From: Type-B symbiont of Plautia stali
Lineage (GTDB): Bacteria; Pseudomonadota; Gammaproteobacteria; Enterobacterales; Enterobacteriaceae
Assembly (NCBI GenBank): GCA_001485295.1
Contig: BBOA01000003.1
Span: 124,001-188,000, forward strand
Direction: 5' to 3'
DNA: 64,000 bases
Positions within the stretch are counted from its first letter, which is position 1; every line of letters begins with the position of its first letter. Position numbers and translations under genes: made by a program. The notes below the pieces were generated by a model that was not told where the DNA came from, made no database searches, and saw only the letters and a program-made list of their open reading frames with translations. Positions 55,683-64,000 of this stretch are shown here, piece after piece.

Positions 55683-56279
55683 CTATTCCGATTTCGGCAG
55701 CAGATGCCCCATTTTTTCCGCTTTAGTATCGAGATAGTGCGCGTTCTTTGGGTTACGCCCGACGATCAGCGGCACGCGTTCGATGATATTGATCCCCGCT
55801 TCGCTGAGGATTTCCACCTTGCGCGGATTATTAGTCAGCAAACGCACCTCGTTTACCCCCAGCAGATTGAACATATCGGCGCACAGCGTGAAATCGCGCT
55901 CGTCAGCCGCAAAGCCTAGCTGATGGTTGGCTTCGACCGTGTCATAGCCTTTATCCTGCAGCGCATAGGCGCGAATTTTGTTCAGCAGGCCGATATTGCG
56001 GCCTTCCTGACGATGATAAAGCAGCGCGCCGCGACCCTCTTCGGCAATAGCGTTCAGCGACGCTTCCAGTTGAAAGCCACAATCGCAGCGAAGACTAAAC
56101 AGCGTGTCGCCGGTTAGACATTCCGAATGAACGCGCGCTAGCACGGGCGTGTTATCGCTGATGTTGCCGTAAACCAGCGCGACGTGATCGTGTCCGGTTG
56201 CCAGTTCTTCAAAACCGACCATGAGGAAATCGCCCCAAGACGTGGGCAGTTTGGCTTCTGCCACCCGTTTAAGCTGCAT
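55683..56279 (-). CDS. ribA: GTP cyclohydrolase II
   Basis: Intact 198-residue enzyme (E. coli 196) opening GTP to the first riboflavin precursor. I chose ATG 56279 ([20 protein letters not shown]); the open frame up to 56420 is not family sequence. Zinc cysteines lie in [20 protein letters not shown], and the GTP-binding and catalytic parts are [20 protein letters not shown] and [14 protein letters not shown]. Riboflavin supply is a typical function kept in symbionts. It is divergent from pgpB, as in E. coli. Confidence 0.97.
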   Translation of the reverse strand: MQLKRVAEAKLPTSWGDFLMVGFEELATGHDHVALVYGNISDNTPVLARVHSECLTGDTLFSLRCDCGFQLEASLNAIAEEGRGALLYHRQEGRNIGLLNKIRAYALQDKGYDTVEANHQLGFAADERDFTLCADMFNLLGVNEVRLLTNNPRKVEILSEAGINIIERVPLIVGRNPKNAHYLDTKAEKMGHLLPKSE

Positions 56280-56508
56280 GTGACTCTCCAGAACCTTCAG
56301 AGGATGCGCTATTCTAAAATAGCGCACAGGCCAGTAGGGCCTGAAAAAATTGACAATATTGTGCCACAACGTGAAGTTGGGCTGGTAATTTGTCGAAGCC
56401 ATTGTAGTGATAAAGCACAATTATCTAACGCGCAACCGGTTATATTATTATTTTTTAAGCTAATGTTATTAGCCTGCAGCGAAGAAACGCCGCATTGAAG
56501 GAGAAAGG

Positions 56509-57273
56509 ATGCTGGATATTTTGCATCGTACCACGGCAGCCATGCTGCTGCTTATTCTAATTCCCGCCACCGTCTGGCTTTCCGGCTGGCAGTGGCAGCC
56601 AAGCGAGAGCAACGCGCTGCTGTGCTTTCTGTTCTGGATGACGGAAACTGTCACCCGCCCTTGGGGCGCGCTGACCAGTCTGTTACTCAGCCTGTGGGTG
56701 CTATGGTGCCTGCGTTTTCGCCTCAAGCCCGCTCTACTGCTGTTGCTGATCATGAACGCTACCATTCTGACCGGCCAGTACACCAAGTCCTACATTAAAG
56801 ATCAGGTGCAGGAACCGCGACCTTATGTGGTTTGGTTAGAACATAGCTACGGTCTGGACGATCACGAATTTTACCGCATGACACGCAAAGCGCGCAGCGA
56901 GCTTGTTGACCAGCTGCTCGCCAGCGACCAGCAGCAGCCAGGCTGGCTGAAGCGCTACTGGACGTTCGAAACCGGATTTGCTTTTCCTTCCGGCCATACG
57001 CTGTTCGCCGCCAGCTGGGTGCTGCTGGCGGTCGGCCTGCTCTGGCCGCGCCGCCGTTTTATCACTATAGCGGTTGTAGGCGTGTGGGCGACAGCGGTCA
57101 TGGCCAGCCGGCTACTTTTAGGCATGCATTGGCCGGGCGATCTGGCTATGGCGGTGGCGCTCTCTTGGCTATTGGTCACGCTGGCGACTTGGCTGGCGCA
57201 GCGTTTTTGCGGCCCGCTGACGTTGCTGCCGGAAGAGCAAAAGAGAATAGCGCAGAGTGAAGGCAGATTGTAA
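56509..57273 (+). CDS. pgpB: phosphatidylglycerophosphatase B / undecaprenyl pyrophosphate phosphatase
   Basis: Intact 254-residue PAP2-family membrane phosphatase, the E. coli length. The three motifs are present: KDQVQEPRP (KxxxxxxRP), FAFPSGHTLFAASW and SRLLLGMHWPGDLAM with the catalytic His. About six membrane helices. It dephosphorylates phosphatidylglycerophosphate and recycles undecaprenyl pyrophosphate in the periplasmic leaflet. A GGAG box lies before ATG 56509. Confidence 0.96.
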   Translation: MLDILHRTTAAMLLLILIPATVWLSGWQWQPSESNALLCFLFWMTETVTRPWGALTSLLLSLWVLWCLRFRLKPALLLLLIMNATILTGQYTKSYIKDQVQEPRPYVVWLEHSYGLDDHEFYRMTRKARSELVDQLLASDQQQPGWLKRYWTFETGFAFPSGHTLFAASWVLLAVGLLWPRRRFITIAVVGVWATAVMASRLLLGMHWPGDLAMAVALSWLLVTLATWLAQRFCGPLTLLPEEQKRIAQSEGRL

Positions 57274-57401
57274 TTCCGCACTTTATCCCCATATTATTGA
57301 TTGCACTTGCGTAAAAGCCGTTCGCGTGGCGCTGCAGGGAGCAGCATTGTTACCGCTTTTTTGGCATACTTCTACCGTATAACCTCACAACAGGATGCAC
57401 T

Positions 57402-57710
57402 GTGAAATATTTGCTGATTTTCTTAGTGGTATTGGTCATTTTTATTATTTCCGTCATTTTAGGCGTGCATAACGGCCAAGTCATCACCTTCAACTATCTG
57501 CTGGCGCAGGGCAAATTCCGTATCTCTACGTTGCTCGGCGCGCTGTTCGGCACAGGATTCATGCTGGGCTGGGCCATTTGCGGTCTCTTCTGGCTGCGCG
57601 TCCGCGTTTCGCTGGCACACGCGCAGCGCAAGATCAAACGTATGCAGACTCAGCTGGACAAAAGCAATCCACCTGTAACCACGTCGACGACCATCGTGGG
57701 TCGGGAATAA
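57402..57710 (+). CDS. lapA: LPS assembly protein A
   Basis: Intact 102-residue inner-membrane protein (DUF1049 family, YciS). Two membrane helices (residues about 3-22 and 43-66) are followed by a short cytosolic tail with coiled-coil character (AHAQRKIKRMQTQLDKSN). LapA partners LapB in controlling LPS synthesis. It lies six bases before lapB, and the pair is an operon in E. coli. Confidence 0.95.
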   Translation: MKYLLIFLVVLVIFIISVILGVHNGQVITFNYLLAQGKFRISTLLGALFGTGFMLGWAICGLFWLRVRVSLAHAQRKIKRMQTQLDKSNPPVTTSTTIVGRE

Positions 57711-57716
57711 CACTCC

Positions 57717-58886
57717 ATGCTTGAATTGCTGTTTCTGTTACTGCCCGTCGCTGCGGCTTACGGCTGGTATATGGGGCGACGCAGCGCGCAACAGGACAAG
57801 CAACAGGAAGCGAGTCGCCTGTCACGGGATTACGTTGCCGGCGTTAACTTTCTGCTCTCCAACCAGCAGGATAAAGCGGTCGATCTTTTTCTCGATATGC
57901 TGAAAGAGGACAGCGGCGCGGTCGAGGCGCACCTCACGCTGGGTAACCTATTCCGCTCGCGAGGCGAAGTCGACCGCGCGATCCGCATCCACCAGTCGCT
58001 GATAGAGAGCGCCTCGCTCAACTACGATCAGCGTCTGCTGGCGATTCAGCAGCTGGGCCGCGACTATATGGCGGCGGGCTTTTACGATCGCGCCGAAGAT
58101 ACGTTCAAACAGTTGACGGACGAGACCTATTTTCGCATCAGCGCGCTGCAGCAGCTGCTACTGATCTATCAGGCGACCAGCGACTGGCAGCAGGCGATTG
58201 AGGTGGCCGAACGGCTGGTGAAGCTGGGCAAAGATAAGCAGAAGGGCGAAATCGCCCATTTCTACTGTGAGCTGGCGCTGCAGGCGATGAGCAGCGACGA
58301 TCTCGATCGCGCCATGGGCCTGCTGAAAAAGGGTGAAGCCGCTGATCGTCAGAGCGCACGCGTCTCGATTATGATGGGGCGCATTTTGATTGAAAAGGGC
58401 GAGTACACAAAGGCGAGCGATCATCTTCAGCGCGTTCTGGATCAGGATAAAGAGCTGGTGAGCGAAACCCTGCCGATGCTGGAAACCTGCTATCAGCGTC
58501 TTAATCAGCCCAACGCTTGGGCGGCGTTTCTCCAGCGCTGCGTGGAAGAGAATATCGGTGCGGCGGCGGAGCTGTACATGTCCGATATCCTCGAACGTCA
58601 GGAAGGGCCGGAAGCCGCGCAGCTTTATATTAACCGCCAGCTGCAACGCCATCCCACTATGCGTGTTTTCCATCGGTTTATGGATTTCCACCTGCACGAA
58701 GCAGAAGATGGGCGGGCTAAAGAGAGCCTGATGGTACTGCGCGACATGGTTGGCGAGCAGATCCGCACCAAGCCGCGGTACCGCTGTCAGAAGTGCGGCT
58801 TTACCGCCCATGCACTCTACTGGCACTGCCCGTCGTGCCGCACCTGGTCTTCGGTGAAACCAATTCGCGGGCTTGACGGCCAGTAG
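57717..58886 (+). CDS. lapB: LPS assembly protein B (LpxC turnover adaptor)
   Basis: Intact 389-residue protein, the E. coli LapB length. One N-terminal membrane helix (MLELLFLLLPVAAAYGWYMG) leads to a cytosolic array of about nine TPR motifs (for example VNFLLSNQQDKAVDLFLDML). The C-terminal rubredoxin-type zinc site has two CxxC pairs (CQKCGFTAHALYWHCPSC). LapB brings LpxC to FtsH and so sets the LPS amount. Retention fits a cell that still makes LPS although fimbriae and exopolysaccharide genes are gone. Confidence 0.97.
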   Translation: MLELLFLLLPVAAAYGWYMGRRSAQQDKQQEASRLSRDYVAGVNFLLSNQQDKAVDLFLDMLKEDSGAVEAHLTLGNLFRSRGEVDRAIRIHQSLIESASLNYDQRLLAIQQLGRDYMAAGFYDRAEDTFKQLTDETYFRISALQQLLLIYQATSDWQQAIEVAERLVKLGKDKQKGEIAHFYCELALQAMSSDDLDRAMGLLKKGEAADRQSARVSIMMGRILIEKGEYTKASDHLQRVLDQDKELVSETLPMLETCYQRLNQPNAWAAFLQRCVEENIGAAAELYMSDILERQEGPEAAQLYINRQLQRHPTMRVFHRFMDFHLHEAEDGRAKESLMVLRDMVGEQIRTKPRYRCQKCGFTAHALYWHCPSCRTWSSVKPIRGLDGQ

Positions 58887-59087
58887 CGGGCAGTTGCGCC
58901 GCACACGTTTTCTTAGTTACAATATACTAAAATATATCTCTCTAGTCTGTTCGATGCCATGCAACTTATTATCGCCAAGCAGACGGCGAGGGTGCCGCAA
59001 ACTTTGCCCCTAGCCATAACACGCGGGGAGGTAGAATGCCTGCCGTTTGTCTTCTACGCCATTCACCGTTAACTACGAGGACATGCT

Positions 59088-59810
59088 ATGCCCTTATCGC
59101 CAACCGTGACCGCTTCGCCCATTCTCGTGGCGCTCGATTATCATGATCTCAATAGCGCATTGCGTTTTGTCGAACAGATTGATCCGCGGAGCTGTCGCCT
59201 GAAGGTCGGCAAAGAGATGTTTACCCTGTTCGGACCGTCGCTGGTGAAAGATCTTCAGCAGCGCGGCTTCGAGGTATTTCTCGATCTTAAATTTCATGAT
59301 ATTCCCAACACAGCCGCGCATGCCGTCGCGGCGGCGGCCGATCTAGGCGTTTGGATGGTCAACGTGCACGCTAGCGGCGGGGCGCGCATGATGAATGCCG
59401 CGCGAGAAGCGCTGGTGCAATTCGGCAAAGAGGCGCCTTTGTTAATCGCTGTTATGGTGTTAACCAGTATGGACGCGGACGATCTTCTGGGCATCGGCAT
59501 CACCTTATCCCCTGCAGAGCAGGCGCTGCGCTTGGCCAAGCTGACCCGTGACTGCGGACTGGATGGCATCGTCTGTTCCGCCCATGAAGCCGCGCGTTTT
59601 AAAAGCGCCTTCGGTGCTGATTTCGCGCTGGTAACGCCAGGCATCCGTCCGGTAGGCAGCGACGCCGGCGACCAGCGCCGTATTATGACGCCGCCGCAGG
59701 CGCAGCAGGCGGGCGTCGACTATATGGTAATCGGGCGTCCTATTACGCAATCAGCTAATCCGGCCGAGACATTGTCGACCATTTTAACCAGCCTTAAGGA
59801 GCTGTCATGA
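59088..59810 (+). CDS. pyrF: orotidine-5'-phosphate decarboxylase
   Basis: Intact 240-residue TIM-barrel enzyme making UMP, close to E. coli PyrF (245). The catalytic block [15 protein letters not shown] carries the Asp-Lys-Asp set (residues about 70-80), and the C-terminal phosphate loop is VIGRPITQS. The ATG at 59088 has a CGAGG box 6-8 bases upstream. Its TGA overlaps the ATG of yciH (ATGA). Confidence 0.96.
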   Translation: MPLSPTVTASPILVALDYHDLNSALRFVEQIDPRSCRLKVGKEMFTLFGPSLVKDLQQRGFEVFLDLKFHDIPNTAAHAVAAAADLGVWMVNVHASGGARMMNAAREALVQFGKEAPLLIAVMVLTSMDADDLLGIGITLSPAEQALRLAKLTRDCGLDGIVCSAHEAARFKSAFGADFALVTPGIRPVGSDAGDQRRIMTPPQAQQAGVDYMVIGRPITQSANPAETLSTILTSLKELS

Positions 59811-60155
59811 GCCGCAACAGTCCTCCAGTCTATTCTACCGACGCTGGGCCACATCGACCAGCCGAAAGATAAGGTCGAACGTCCAAAAGGCGACGGCATC
59901 GTGCGCATTCAGTGCCAAATCAGCAGCCTTAAAGGCATATGGGTCTGTTTGATTACCGGACTCGATCTCGACGATGAGGCGCTGAACAAGCTGGGCGCTA
60001 AGCTGAAAAAGAAATGCGGCGGCGGCGGCTCTGTGAAGAAGGGCGTAATTGAGATTCAGGGCGATAAACGCGATCTGCTCAAGCAGCTGCTAGAAGCGAA
60101 AGGTCTAAAGGTCAAAAACTTCTCCTTAGTTGTGCTCACAGAGGCAATACAATAA
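59807..60155 (+). pseudogene. yciH: SUI1/eIF1-like YciH, frameshifted
   Basis: YciH is the bacterial eIF1 homologue of about 108 residues thought to affect initiation fidelity under stress. The ATG overlaps the pyrF stop and reads [14 protein letters not shown]. An extra G in GCTGGGCC near 59846 then shifts the frame to an early stop. The +1 frame continues with family sequence (PKDKVERPKGDGIVRIQCQI, CLITGLDLDDEALNKLGAKL, KKKCGGGGSVKKGVIEIQGD, KRDLLKQLLEAKGLKVK). The C-terminus then departs from the family (NFSLVVLTEAIQ). Two lesions make loss likely. A GTG at 59901 could restart the core only. Confidence 0.82.
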
Positions 60156-60312
60156 GTATAGGTTTTTTTTGCTCTGTTATATCGGTGTGTTACATCATCG
60201 CTTCTTCCCTAAAGATACCGATCTGCCTTTCACTATCGACAATGTTGTCTCGGGGAGATAAATGCAACCGGCAAACAGATCCACCCATTGTGTGAGGAAA
60301 TTCTAAGCTTTA
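60156..60312. other. gap between yciH and the CstA remnant
   Basis: About 160 bases. osmB, the E. coli neighbour, is not recognisable. Confidence 0.35.
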
Positions 60313-60771
60313 CGCAAAAGTGATACCAGAAGGCCATCATAGCATGTCTGTTGAAGACGTCGGTGATGATGTGCGCGCTACCCACCGCAAAGGTCGGCGC
60401 TCCGCCCGCGCGCGATGCCACTCAGCATTTCTAGCGTTACCACGAAGCACCAGCCGTTAATCACCTGCGAGGTGTTCTCTACCGTGGTGCCGATTAGCGC
60501 GGCGGGGGAGTTCATAGCGAAGTAAACGCTAGGGTCGCTCACCGAGGCGCAGAGCAGCGCCATTCGGCGTCGGGTCGTCCAGCTCAAAAATATTGCGCGC
60601 GGTAAACAGGCTGTAAAAGCGATAGGCGATGCTGTAACAGGCGACGGCGGCCACCACCAGTCAGAGACTTGCGTTGACGTGTTCGCCGCGATTCAACGCC
60701 AGCATAGCGAATGCGCCCGCGCCGACTAACGCCACCGCTAACTAGATGACGCTAGTTTTGACGTTCTTCAT
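60313..60771 (-). pseudogene. CstA/BtsT-type carbon-starvation transporter, broken
   Basis: CstA-family proteins take up pyruvate or peptides. From the ATG at 60771 the minus strand reads MKNVKTSVI then TAG, then VGAGAFAMLALNRGEHVNAS, a TAG, LVVAAVACYSIAYRFYSLFT and ARNIFELDD. A deletion of about 280 codons follows, then SVSDPSVYFAMNSPAALIGT, VINGWCFVV, SRAGGAPTFAVGSAHI and FWYHF. About 150 codons of about 700 remain. Which family member it was cannot be decided. Confidence 0.8.
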
Positions 60772-60892
60772 GACCTCACCCCTTGTATGAACCGAAAGGG
60801 ATGTTCAAAGACAACGAGTCAAAGGTAATGTAATGGAATGTATTAGAGAGGAAATTGCGGGATAATAAAGGTTATCCCGTAGGTTTTCATGC

Positions 60893-62827
60893 TCAGACAG
60901 CCGGGCGGGCCACCACGCTGCGCGTTTCCGTGAACACTTCGGTGATGGTCACGTCAATCACGTCGGTCACGCGGTAGGCAACTTCGCCTTTGATTTGCAC
61001 GGTGCCGTTCTCTTGGCTGCACACCAGCTCGTCACGCACCGCGTGGATAAAGAGCGCGGGGATAGAGGCGACCGCGCCGTTCTCCATCAGGCGTACGCGC
61101 ATGCCGCCACGCGACACGTCGATGATCTCGGCGCTGAACTTGCGGTCGGTGCCGGCGTGCGGCGTTAGCCAGCGCGCGTAGAGCCAGTCGCCGACGTCGC
61201 GCTCCGCCATGCGGTTAAGGCGACGACGCTCGCTCATGGTCGTCGTCAGTGCCTCGTCCGGGCGCGCGCCTTGCTCGCCGCGGATAATCGCTTTCAGTAG
61301 ACGATGGTTGATCATATCGCCCGACTTGCGGATCGGCGAGGTCCAAGTGGCGTACGCCTCTAGTCCTAGACCGAAATGGGGACCCGGCTCGGTGCTGATC
61401 TCGGCAAAAGACTGGAGTCGACGGATGCGGCTGTCGAGATACTGGGTCGGTTGCGCTTCCAGTTCACGACGCAGCTGGCGGAAGCCCTCCAGCGTGGTGA
61501 TAGCGGCGGCGTCAACGGTCACGCCGTGGCTCGCCAGCACGGCGGCAGCCTGTTCGGCGTTGGTGGCGTCGAAGCCGGTATGCACGTTGTAAACGCCGAA
61601 GCCCAGCTTCTCGCGCAGCACCTTGCCGGCGCAGACGTTAGCGAGGATCATCGCCTCTTCAACCATGCGGTTGGCGATGCGGCGCGCTTCGGCGACGATA
61701 TCCAGCACTTCGCCTTTTTCGCCGAGCACAAAGCGGTAGCTAGGGCGGTCTTTAAACACCAGCGCGTGGTTATGGCGCCATTCACTGCGCGCCAAGCAAA
61801 GGCGATGCAGCAGACGAATCTGCTGGGCGATCGCCTCGCTCTGCGGCTGCCACTCGTCCTTGTTCTCCAGCCAGTTGGAGACCTCGTCGTAAACCAGCCT
61901 GGCTTTGGACTCGATCCAGGCGGCGAAGAAGTGCACGTCGTCGCCTAGCGTGCCATCTTGCGCGACGGTGACGCGGCAGGCCAGCGCAGGACGGCGCACG
62001 TTGGGACGCAGCGAACAGACGTCGTCGGAGAGTTCGCGCGGCAGTATCGGGATATTAAAGCCTGGCAGGTAGTTGGTGAAGGAGCGCTGTGCCGCCAGCT
62101 TGTCCAGCTCGCTGCCTTCCGGCACGTAGGCGGTGGGATCGGCGATAACGATGGTCAGGCGCAGCGTGCTGTCGGCGTTCTCTTCGACGTAGAGCGCATC
62201 GTCCATATCTTCGGTGCTGGCGCTGTCGATGGTGATGAAGTCGAGTGCGGTAAGATCAACACGCGTCAGCTGTTCGTCCTGCATCTCGCCAAAGCCGACC
62301 TGCGGCGCTTGGCGCTCTAGGTTATGGCGCGACAGCGTGACCCACCAAGGCGCCAGATGATCGTCGGCTTTAACGATAAATTCGGTCAGTTCGGCATAGA
62401 AGCCGCGGTCGCCTTTCAGCGGATGGCGGCGCATCTCGGCCGTGGCCCAGTCGCCTGCCTGAAAATCATGGTTCAGGCTGCGCACCGGACGGCAGGGAAT
62501 GGCATCTTTCAGCAGCGGATGATCCGGCACGATAGAGAGACGATCGTCTTTCTTCTGAACACGGCCGACAAAACGGCTGAGGAAAGGCTCGATCAGCGTT
62601 TCCAGCTCGGCGCTTTCGCGATCTTTATCGCTGTGGATGATGGCGGATACGCGGTCGCCATGCATCACTTTCTTCATCTGCGGCGGCGGAATGAAATAGC
62701 TTTTCTGCGCGTCGACTTCAAGAAAGCCGAAACCTTTTTCGGTGCCTTTGACAACACCTTCTGCGCGAGGCGTCTGCGCGTGGAGCTTTTCTTTAAGCTG
62801 CGCGAGCAGCGGATTATCTTGGAACAT
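60893..62827 (-). CDS. rnb: exoribonuclease II (RNase II)
   Basis: Intact 644-residue 3'-5' exoribonuclease, the E. coli length. Cold-shock domains lie at the N-terminus ([20 protein letters not shown]). The RNB catalytic centre is [20 protein letters not shown] (Asp residues near 201-210), with [20 protein letters not shown] further on. The C-terminal S1 domain is near residue 560 ([14 protein letters not shown]). RNase II degrades mRNA and trims tRNA 3' ends. It is flanked by a dead transporter and the oxidoreductase. Confidence 0.97.
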   Translation of the reverse strand: MFQDNPLLAQLKEKLHAQTPRAEGVVKGTEKGFGFLEVDAQKSYFIPPPQMKKVMHGDRVSAIIHSDKDRESAELETLIEPFLSRFVGRVQKKDDRLSIVPDHPLLKDAIPCRPVRSLNHDFQAGDWATAEMRRHPLKGDRGFYAELTEFIVKADDHLAPWWVTLSRHNLERQAPQVGFGEMQDEQLTRVDLTALDFITIDSASTEDMDDALYVEENADSTLRLTIVIADPTAYVPEGSELDKLAAQRSFTNYLPGFNIPILPRELSDDVCSLRPNVRRPALACRVTVAQDGTLGDDVHFFAAWIESKARLVYDEVSNWLENKDEWQPQSEAIAQQIRLLHRLCLARSEWRHNHALVFKDRPSYRFVLGEKGEVLDIVAEARRIANRMVEEAMILANVCAGKVLREKLGFGVYNVHTGFDATNAEQAAAVLASHGVTVDAAAITTLEGFRQLRRELEAQPTQYLDSRIRRLQSFAEISTEPGPHFGLGLEAYATWTSPIRKSGDMINHRLLKAIIRGEQGARPDEALTTTMSERRRLNRMAERDVGDWLYARWLTPHAGTDRKFSAEIIDVSRGGMRVRLMENGAVASIPALFIHAVRDELVCSQENGTVQIKGEVAYRVTDVIDVTITEVFTETRSVVARPAV

Positions 62828-62906
62828 AATAGTAGTTTAGTTTCGTGGCCTAAGATCGGCTGCTAGTTTTACGCGAATCAGGGGCACGCGGCAAGGCAAA
62901 AGAGGG

Positions 62907-62935
62907 GAAAAAGCCGGATTAACCGGCTTTTAGAG
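62907..62935 (-). terminator. terminator of the YdeP-like gene
   Basis: On the minus strand AAAAGCCGGTTAATCCGGCTTTTTC forms a 9-10-bp stem with a short loop and a T run, 16 bases after the stop at 62951. Confidence 0.85.
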
Positions 62936-62950
62936 GCGTAACGCGTGTCG

Positions 62951-64000
62951 TCAGGCGATACGCTGCGTCGGCGTGGAAACCGACAGTTCCAGCTTCACTG
63001 GAACCGATTTAGAAGTCGGCGTACCGCTGCCGTCGCCGAAGCTATTGAGTGGCACCAGCGGGTTGGTTTCCGGGTAATAGGCCGCAAGGTTGCCACGCGG
63101 AATATTATAGGGCACCAGCTTAAACCCGCTGACGCGACGTGTGATACCGTCGTTCCATAGGGTTTCAATATCCACTAGCTGGCCTTCGCTGAAGCCTTGC
63201 GCCTGCATGTCTTCCGGGTTGATAAATACCACTTCGCGCTGGCCGTACACGCCGCGATAACGGTCATCAAGGCCGTAAATCGTGGTGTTGTACTGGTCAT
63301 GCGAGCGCAGGGTCTGCAGCGTAAACGGCACCTCAGCGAGATCCTGCGGGAAGAGCGATGTCGGCAGCGCAGCGCTGCTGAATTCCGCCTTCTGCGTCGG
63401 GGTGTTGAAACGCAGCTCTGCCGCGGCGTTGCCTAGGTAGAAGCCGCCCGGCTGATCGCACTTCTGGTTGAAGTCGGCGAAGCCTGGAATGGTCGCGGCG
63501 ATATGGTTGCGGATCAGATTGTAATCGGCGGCCAAATCCAGCCACTGCACCTTTTCGTCGCCCAACACCGCGTGCGCGATGCCCGCCACGATAGCGATTT
63601 CAGAGCGCTGCGTCTCCGCCAGCGGGATGCTGATGCCCTCAGAGGCGTGCACCATGCTAAAGGAGTCTTCTACCGTAATGAACTGGTTGCCGCTCGCTTG
63701 GATGTTGCGCTCGGTGCGGCCCAAGGTCGGCAGGATCAGGCTTTCCGCGCCCGGCACCAGATGGCTGCGGTTGAGTTTTGTGCTGATGTGCACCGTCAGA
63801 CCGCAGCGCTGCAGCGCCTCTTCAGTGCGCGGCGAATCGGGCGCCGCGGCCGCTAGGTTGCCGCCCAGCGCGATCAGCACTTTGATTTTGCCGCGCAGCA
63901 TAGCGTTCAGCGATTCAACGGTGTTGTGGCCGTACTCGCGCGGCGGCTCGAAGCCGAAGTGGCTGCCCAGCGCGTCAAGGAAGGCTTTGTTAGGCTTCTC
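62951..64000 (-). CDS. FdhF/YdeP family molybdopterin oxidoreductase, C-terminal part (runs off window)
   Basis: The open minus-strand frame continues to the window edge (350 codons visible). It matches the C-terminal half of E. coli YdeP, a molybdenum-bis-MGD enzyme related to formate dehydrogenase H but without selenocysteine. Visible blocks are LIALGGNLAAAAPDSPRTEE, KLNRSHLVPGAESLILPTLG, TVEDSFSMVHASEG and RSHDQYNTTIYGLDDRYRGV with YGQREVVF of the dinucleotide-binding domain. YdeP has been tied to acid resistance; its substrate is unknown. No break is seen in this part. Confidence 0.88.
   Translation of the reverse strand, partial: EKPNKAFLDALGSHFGFEPPREYGHNTVESLNAMLRGKIKVLIALGGNLAAAAPDSPRTEEALQRCGLTVHISTKLNRSHLVPGAESLILPTLGRTERNIQASGNQFITVEDSFSMVHASEGISIPLAETQRSEIAIVAGIAHAVLGDEKVQWLDLAADYNLIRNHIAATIPGFADFNQKCDQPGGFYLGNAAAELRFNTPTQKAEFSSAALPTSLFPQDLAEVPFTLQTLRSHDQYNTTIYGLDDRYRGVYGQREVVFINPEDMQAQGFSEGQLVDIETLWNDGITRRVSGFKLVPYNIPRGNLAAYYPETNPLVPLNSFGDGSGTPTSKSVPVKLELSVSTPTQRIA

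Noticed and set aside
61376..62866. Three long plus-strand frames opposite rnb.
   Set aside because: Consecutive shadows of one intact minus-strand gene.

Overview
This window is a stretch of an enterobacterial chromosome (order Enterobacterales) caught in an early, active phase of gene loss. Intact genes are 90% or more alike in wording to their E. coli counterparts where I can recall them, and gene order follows the E. coli 26-41 min region in broken blocks (nhaB-fadR-spoVR-dadAX-cvrA; yeaHG-mipA-yeaE-gapA; ansA-sppA-ydjA-selD-topB-xthA; purU-rssA-rssB-galU-hns-adhE-marC-opp-cls; yciABC-ompW-trp-rnm-yciO-rluB-btuR-yciN-topA-cysB-acnA-ribA-pgpB-lapAB-pyrF-yciH; rnb). Separate trpG and trpD genes, a WbaP/AmsG-type exopolysaccharide gene and an added UDP-glucuronate epimerase behind ugd point to the Erwiniaceae (Pantoea/Erwinia side) rather than to E. 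coli. That family call is inference. About half of the recognisable genes are pseudogenes carrying frameshifts, nonsense codons or large internal deletions, while base composition is still GC-rich. This is the pattern expected of a recently host-restricted insect or gut symbiont.

Layout. 1-8.3 kb: nhaB (partial), broken fadR, intact spoVR, broken dadA with intact dadX, fragments of an MFS exporter, broken wbaP and broken cvrA. 8.5-14.3 kb: intact yeaH and yeaG (prkA), remnants of mipA and yeaE, intact gapA. 14.5-21.4 kb: remnants of ansA, ydjA, selD, topB, purU and rssA around intact sppA and xthA. 21.5-31.4 kb: intact rssB, galU-ugd-uge, hns, marC and clsA, with adhE and oppABC collapsed. 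31.4-34.2 kb: wreckage of an acyltransferase and a chaperone-usher fimbrial cluster. 34.3-43.3 kb: yciA, yciB, yciC and a complete trpLEGDCBA operon. 43.4-47.6 kb: remnants of rnm, yciO, an MHS-type transporter, btuR and yciN around intact rluB. 48-64 kb: topA, cysB, acnA, ribA, pgpB, lapA, lapB, pyrF, rnb and the 3' part of a YdeP/FdhF-like oxidoreductase are intact; yciH and a CstA-type transporter are broken.

What is kept is coherent: tryptophan, pyrimidine, riboflavin and sulfur (CysB) functions, glycolysis and TCA enzymes, envelope assembly (LapA/LapB, PgpB, ClsA, YciB), D-alanine supply (DadX), RNA and DNA maintenance (RNase II, TopA, ExoIII), H-NS and RssB. What is lost is outward-facing or conditional: fimbriae, exopolysaccharide initiation, outer-membrane proteins (MipA, OmpW), oligopeptide uptake, ethanol fermentation, fatty-acid regulation, selenium metabolism, cobalamin adenosylation and topoisomerase III.

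The most interesting signals are a strong excess of CTAG tetranucleotides (a mutational signature of the kind expected if very-short-patch repair is lost), recurrent short tandem duplications including one that doubles the yciA ribosome-binding site and start, a trp leader peptide with a single Trp codon next to an Arg codon one transition away from Trp, and joint preservation of spoVR, yeaG and yeaH. I found no CRISPR array, tRNA, rRNA, prophage or insertion sequence. I see no convincing wholly new multi-gene system.
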